A stretch of 41,160 nucleotides of DNA, taken from NCBI GenBank assembly GCA_027486555.1, contig JAIXOX010000086.1, forward strand, positions 1 through 41,160, in the 5' to 3' direction. The translations under genes and the position numbers were made by a program. Position 1 is the stretch's first letter, and each line of letters begins with the position of its first letter. The DNA is from Comamonadaceae bacterium. Its GTDB lineage: Bacteria > Pseudomonadota > Gammaproteobacteria > Burkholderiales > Burkholderiaceae_C. The notes under the pieces are model-generated. The model ran no database searches and had not been told where the DNA came from. It saw only the letters and a list, made by a program, of their open reading frames with translations. Below, piece after piece: positions 40,421 to 41,160 of this stretch.

Positions 40421-41160
40421 GCGCAGCCACCCAAACCCTGAACACGTCGGCAGAGGCGGCCGATGACAACGTGATGCTCAAGCTGCTCAACGTCGAGAGC
40501 GCCTACGGCCCGATCAAGGCGATTCGCGGCGTGAGCCTGCAGGTGCGGCGTGGCGAGATTGCCACCGTGCTCGGCTCCAATGGCGCGGGCAAGACCACCA
40601 TCCTCAAAACCATCAGCGGCATCATCGACCCGCGCAAGGGCTCTATCGAATTCAAAGGCCAAAGCATCACCGCGCAAGACCCGGCGATCATTGTGCAGCG
40701 CGGCCTGATGCATGTGCCCGAAGGCCGCGAGGTGTTCCCGCTGCTGTCGATTCGCGACAACTTGCTGATGGGCGCCTACACCCGCAAGGACCGCGATGGC
40801 GTGGCGCGCGACATGGAAGCCGTGTACAACTACTTTCCCATCTTGCGCGAGCGGGCTGCGCAAGACGCGGGCTTGCTGTCCGGCGGCCAACAGCAAATGC
40901 TGGCGATCAGCCGGGCGCTGATGGCCAACCCCGACCTGATCTTGCTGGACGAACCCAGCTTGGGCCTTTCTCCGAAGTTGACCAAGGAAATCTTCGAGAT
41001 CGTGGTGCGCATCAACCGTGAGCGCGGCACCACCATCTTGCTGGTCGAGCAAAACGCCAACATGGCGCTCAACGCCTCGGACTACGGTTATGTGCTGGAA
41101 AACGGCCGCATCGTGATGGAAGACACCTGCGCCCGCTTGCGTGAAAAAGAGGACATCAAG
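40417..41160 (+). CDS. livF: Branched-chain-type ABC transporter ATPase LivF, cut by window end
   Basis: 248 codons without a stop, running off the right edge. Walker A GSNGAGKTT, signature LLSGGQQQMLAISRAL, Walker B LILLDEPSLGLS and H-loop LLVEQNANM are complete. The first 20 residues (MSAATQTLNTSAEAADDNVM) are a non-conserved extension, so a start at the internal ATG of VMLKLLNVE is conceivable, but ATG 40417 overlaps the livG stop (ATGA) like the other genes of this operon. Only a few C-terminal residues should be missing. Confidence 0.94.
   Translation, partial: MSAATQTLNTSAEAADDNVMLKLLNVESAYGPIKAIRGVSLQVRRGEIATVLGSNGAGKTTILKTISGIIDPRKGSIEFKGQSITAQDPAIIVQRGLMHVPEGREVFPLLSIRDNLLMGAYTRKDRDGVARDMEAVYNYFPILRERAAQDAGLLSGGQQQMLAISRALMANPDLILLDEPSLGLSPKLTKEIFEIVVRINRERGTTILLVEQNANMALNASDYGYVLENGRIVMEDTCARLREKEDIK

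Noticed and set aside
1..41160. Search for CRISPR arrays, insertion sequences, phage genes, integrases or toxin-antitoxin pairs
   Set aside because: No direct-repeat array, transposase, integrase or phage protein was seen; the tRNA is not flanked by an integrase or a visible att duplication.

Overview
The window reads as a chromosomal segment of a betaproteobacterium, most likely order Burkholderiales, family Comamonadaceae (Limnohabitans/Rhodoferax-like). This rests on gene content and protein style: Sox thiosulfate oxidation, several Bug/TctC solute receptors, LivHMGF next to an AtuA (DUF1446) pair, a cyanide-insensitive-type bd oxidase and moderately high GC. The genus cannot be fixed from the sequence alone. 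Genes are dense, many neighbours overlap by 4 nt (ATGA/TTGA), and I see no prophage, insertion sequence, CRISPR array or rRNA.

Region 1 (1-10.9 kb) is a sulfur block. It opens with the 3' part of soxB and a SoxH-like metallohydrolase. A leftward set follows: persulfide-dioxygenase-like Blh, a methyltransferase, cytochrome bd (cydA/cydB), a rhodanese and a DUF4395 membrane protein. A rightward set runs divergently: BigR/SqrR-like ArsR repressor, two YeeE/YedE (PmpA/PmpB) sulfur transporters and a SulP anion transporter. The 100-bp divergent region carries two back-to-back near-consensus sigma-70 promoters and a perfect AT-rich palindrome overlapping both. Together these look like a persulfide/sulfide-sensing detoxification regulon joined to a sulfide-tolerant terminal oxidase.

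Region 2 (10.9-24.2 kb) holds tRNA-Arg(CCT) with a mismatched acceptor stem, an MBL-fold hydrolase, a hybrid sensor-kinase-like protein whose H, N and G boxes are degenerate but whose receiver is intact, and a RodZ-like membrane protein. A tightly packed leftward operon follows: MoxR ATPase, small membrane protein, GNAT acetyltransferase, CoxE-like VWA protein, TamA and TamB.

Region 3 (24.2-26.9 kb) has a di-heme cytochrome c4 with an exact FNR/Anr box in its leader, a bidirectional terminator, a DUF1841 protein, and a 3-oxoadipyl-CoA thiolase behind a TetR-type operator. It ends in a 26-bp-arm REP-like inverted repeat.

Region 4 (27-35.7 kb) is a divergent catabolic island. Leftward: VOC (extradiol-dioxygenase-like) protein, MhpA-like FAD hydroxylase, IclR regulator, FAH-family hydrolase, Bug receptor. 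Rightward: two Bug receptors, a SnoaL-like protein and a cytoplasmic FGly-type sulfatase. It could import and degrade a sulfated aromatic compound; this is inference.

Region 5 (35.7-41.2 kb) is an AtuA/AtuA-C pair divergent from a livHMGF branched-chain-type ABC importer. A TetR-like operator lies between them, and livF runs off the right edge.
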